Below are positions 62,618 through 64,000 of a stretch of 64,000 nucleotides of DNA, one piece after another. The stretch's first letter is position 1. Each line of letters opens with the position of its first letter. The translations under genes were made by a program, and so were the position numbers. Under the pieces are notes generated by a model. That model searched no databases. It worked only from the letters and a program-made list of their open reading frames with translations, and was not told where the DNA came from. Source of the DNA: CAVUAN01 sp963739435 (GTDB taxonomy: Bacteria; Acidobacteriota; Thermoanaerobaculia; UBA5066; Gp7-AA6); the NCBI GenBank assembly GCA_963739435.1, contig CAVUAN010000005.1:186001-250000 (forward strand), written 5' to 3'.

Positions 62618-63052
62618 TTGACTTCACCATCCTCGCGTCGTCGCCCCCTACGGATTCTCAGCCTCGCCGGCTTGATCGCGGGCAACCTGTTAGCTCCCGG
62701 GTGCGGCGGAAGCAGCGGCCCGAGTGCCGCAAAATGCCCAACCTACGCCGGAACCTACACCGGAACGTTCTCGGTAAGCGTGTGCGGCATGCCAACCGAC
62801 AACAAGGTCGTCATCGAGCAGCTCGGCTGCCACGTTCAGACGGAACTTGCGGGCGTCGGCGCCCTTCACGGAGACCTCGATTCCAGCGGCGCGTGGAACT
62901 TCGACATCTATCCCGATCTGCCGTGCCTCGGGGGAGTCGGCGGAACGGCCCGCATCAGCGGAAATACGATCAACGGTGTCTACACTGGCACGATGACAGG
63001 CACGGGCTGCTGTCCATCGTTCAACATCGGCTTCACTCTCACGCGGCAGTGA
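62618..63052 (+). CDS. Small lipoprotein, TTG start
   Basis: 144 residues. A TTG at 62618 fits; no ATG is available before the signal. Lipobox LLAPGC with Cys at about residue 29. The mature part is rich in Gly/Thr and has six Cys (for example KCPTYAGTYTGTFSVSVC and GCCPSF), suggesting disulfides in a beta-barrel-like fold. It ends with GTGA overlapping the next gene, so the two are translationally coupled. No family recognised. Confidence 0.75.
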   Translation: MTSPSSRRRPLRILSLAGLIAGNLLAPGCGGSSGPSAAKCPTYAGTYTGTFSVSVCGMPTDNKVVIEQLGCHVQTELAGVGALHGDLDSSGAWNFDIYPDLPCLGGVGGTARISGNTINGVYTGTMTGTGCCPSFNIGFTLTRQ

Positions 63053-63969
63053 GTAGCCGCTCGAGGGCCTGGGTCGGTTCTCTAGCCGCCACTTTGCTCG
63101 CCGTTTCCGCCCGGGGCGGAGAGCTCTTCCCGGCCTGGGTCCCGCCGCAAGGCGAGGCGTTTCTGTCGCTCGACTACGCCAACACGTTTGTCCAGCACCA
63201 TTACTCGGCCTCGGGCCAGGAGTTCGACGCCGGGCACATTCGCGCCAACGCGATCGCCCTTCAGGCGGGCTACAGCCTGACTGACCGGCTGGCCCTGAGC
63301 GTCGGCCTTCCCTACCGCATCACGAAGTACGAAGGCCGCTTTCCGCATTCGCCCATTGATGACGGTTCCTACCGAGGGACATTTCAGGATTTCTACATCG
63401 AGGCGCGCTACCAGATCCTGAGGGACCCGCTCGCTGTTACTCCCATGGTTGGCGTCACACTCCCCAGCCATGACTACGTGTACTTCGCCCACGCCGCCGC
63501 GGGAAACGACCTGCGCGAGGTTCCCGTGGGCGTCCACCTTGGACGCCATCTCGACCCGATCCTGCCGCAAGCGTGGGTGCAGGCACTGTACATGTACACG
63601 TTCGTTACCCCGGTGCTCGGCATCCACCACGACCGCAGCACGCTCGACCTGGAGCTCGGCCAGTACGTCGCGCCCGCGCTCGCCGTGCGCGCCCAGGCGC
63701 TCTGGGAGCACACTTACGGAGGACTCGACCTTCCGTCCGATCCGTCGATACCGGCCATCTGGCCGCACCAGATAACCCGGGAGACTTCTTGGAACGTCGG
63801 CGGCGGCCTGATCTACCAGGTCGGCGGCGCCGTGGATCTCACGGCCTCCTATTTCGCCACGGTCAGCGGTTCCAACGCGATGAAGATCAAGCAGGGAGTC
63901 GCCATTGGCGCGACCTGGAACTTCTCGCCCGCGCGATTGTTCCGGCGCAGCGACGGAACTCAGCCTTAG
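63049..63969 (+). CDS. Outer-membrane beta-barrel (transporter/MetA-degradation-like) protein
   Basis: 306 residues from GTG 63049. Signal peptide (LAATLLAVSARG), then amphipathic strands such as EAFLSLDYANTFVQHHY, IALQAGYSLTDRLALSVGLPYRITKYEG, VTPMVGVTLPSHDYVY and VDLTASYFATVSGSN, ending with an aromatic-rich ATWNFSP. The pattern fits the outer-membrane 'transporter' family related to PF13557. The substrate is unknown. The lipoprotein upstream may be its partner. Confidence 0.82.
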   Translation: MSSRSRAWVGSLAATLLAVSARGGELFPAWVPPQGEAFLSLDYANTFVQHHYSASGQEFDAGHIRANAIALQAGYSLTDRLALSVGLPYRITKYEGRFPHSPIDDGSYRGTFQDFYIEARYQILRDPLAVTPMVGVTLPSHDYVYFAHAAAGNDLREVPVGVHLGRHLDPILPQAWVQALYMYTFVTPVLGIHHDRSTLDLELGQYVAPALAVRAQALWEHTYGGLDLPSDPSIPAIWPHQITRETSWNVGGGLIYQVGGAVDLTASYFATVSGSNAMKIKQGVAIGATWNFSPARLFRRSDGTQP

Positions 63970-64000
63970 ATGCGACGCCGCACAGCTGCCCTTCTTGTCT

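Noticed and set aside
1..64000. CRISPR arrays, tRNA or rRNA genes, insertion sequences with transposases
   Set aside because: I saw no regularly spaced short repeats, no cloverleaf-like segments and no transposase motifs on either strand by reading; a tRNAscan or IS search could still find something subtle.

Overview
The window is GC-rich, densely coded bacterial DNA. Genes are closely packed, many overlap by 4 bp (ATGA/GTGA), and Shine-Dalgarno sites are common. High GC, a DUF1501/DUF1800 pair, many large secreted proteins ending in one shared module, and NarL-type regulators suggest a member of the Acidobacteriota (possibly Thermoanaerobaculia) or a related soil/sediment lineage. This is inference; the window has no rRNA or other marker gene. 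I saw no tRNA, rRNA or CRISPR array.

Region 1 (1-17890, all minus strand, transcribed from 17890 towards 1) is a surface-polysaccharide operon. It runs: MurJ-type flippase, two methyltransferases (one frameshifted), glycosyltransferase, O-antigen ligase/polymerase, methyltransferase, gmd and fcl (GDP-fucose branch), a WbpA-type UDP-sugar dehydrogenase interrupted by a 482-residue intein, a WbpP-type epimerase, methyltransferase, Wzx-type flippase, Wzy-type polymerase, GT4 glycosyltransferase, and an AsnB/WbpS-type amidotransferase broken by an in-frame TAG. The enzymes fit a polymer containing a fucose derivative and an amidated HexNAc-uronic acid.

Region 2 (17891-27715) holds four paralogous secreted proteins on the plus strand. 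They have conserved ends and a variable Gly-rich middle. A minus-strand TMTC-like membrane protein with TPRs lies between the first and second. The first two paralogs share a duplicated leader with two conserved hairpins.

Region 3 (27760-42011, minus strand) is a run of secreted proteins: two beta-helix proteins, two decayed metzincin proteases, a glucose/sorbosone dehydrogenase-like protein, two near-identical small proteins and a 1294-residue multidomain protein. All end in the same roughly 120-residue module (PCR-x-x-DTR ... CGIP ... D-x-N/T-GYF at the very C terminus). With the N-terminal versions in region 2 this module occurs 12 times in about 24 kb. An integrase-like remnant lies upstream of the largest gene.

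Region 4 (42868-53150) has a small secreted protein, an amidohydrolase, an APC permease, an alpha/beta hydrolase, a cupredoxin-like lipoprotein and a DUF1501/DUF1800 pair. Region 5 (53327-57050, plus) is a response regulator - histidine kinase - atypical response regulator operon followed by ychF. Region 6 (57058-63969) has an FG-GAP-type secreted protein broken at an (AG)5 tract, a frameshifted TIM-barrel-like protein, a HupE-type periplasmic protein, a DUF4198 protein, a lipoprotein and an outer-membrane beta-barrel protein.

Several genes carry single lesions, often at short repeats or homopolymers. Real decay, phase variation and residual assembly indels cannot be told apart from this sequence alone.
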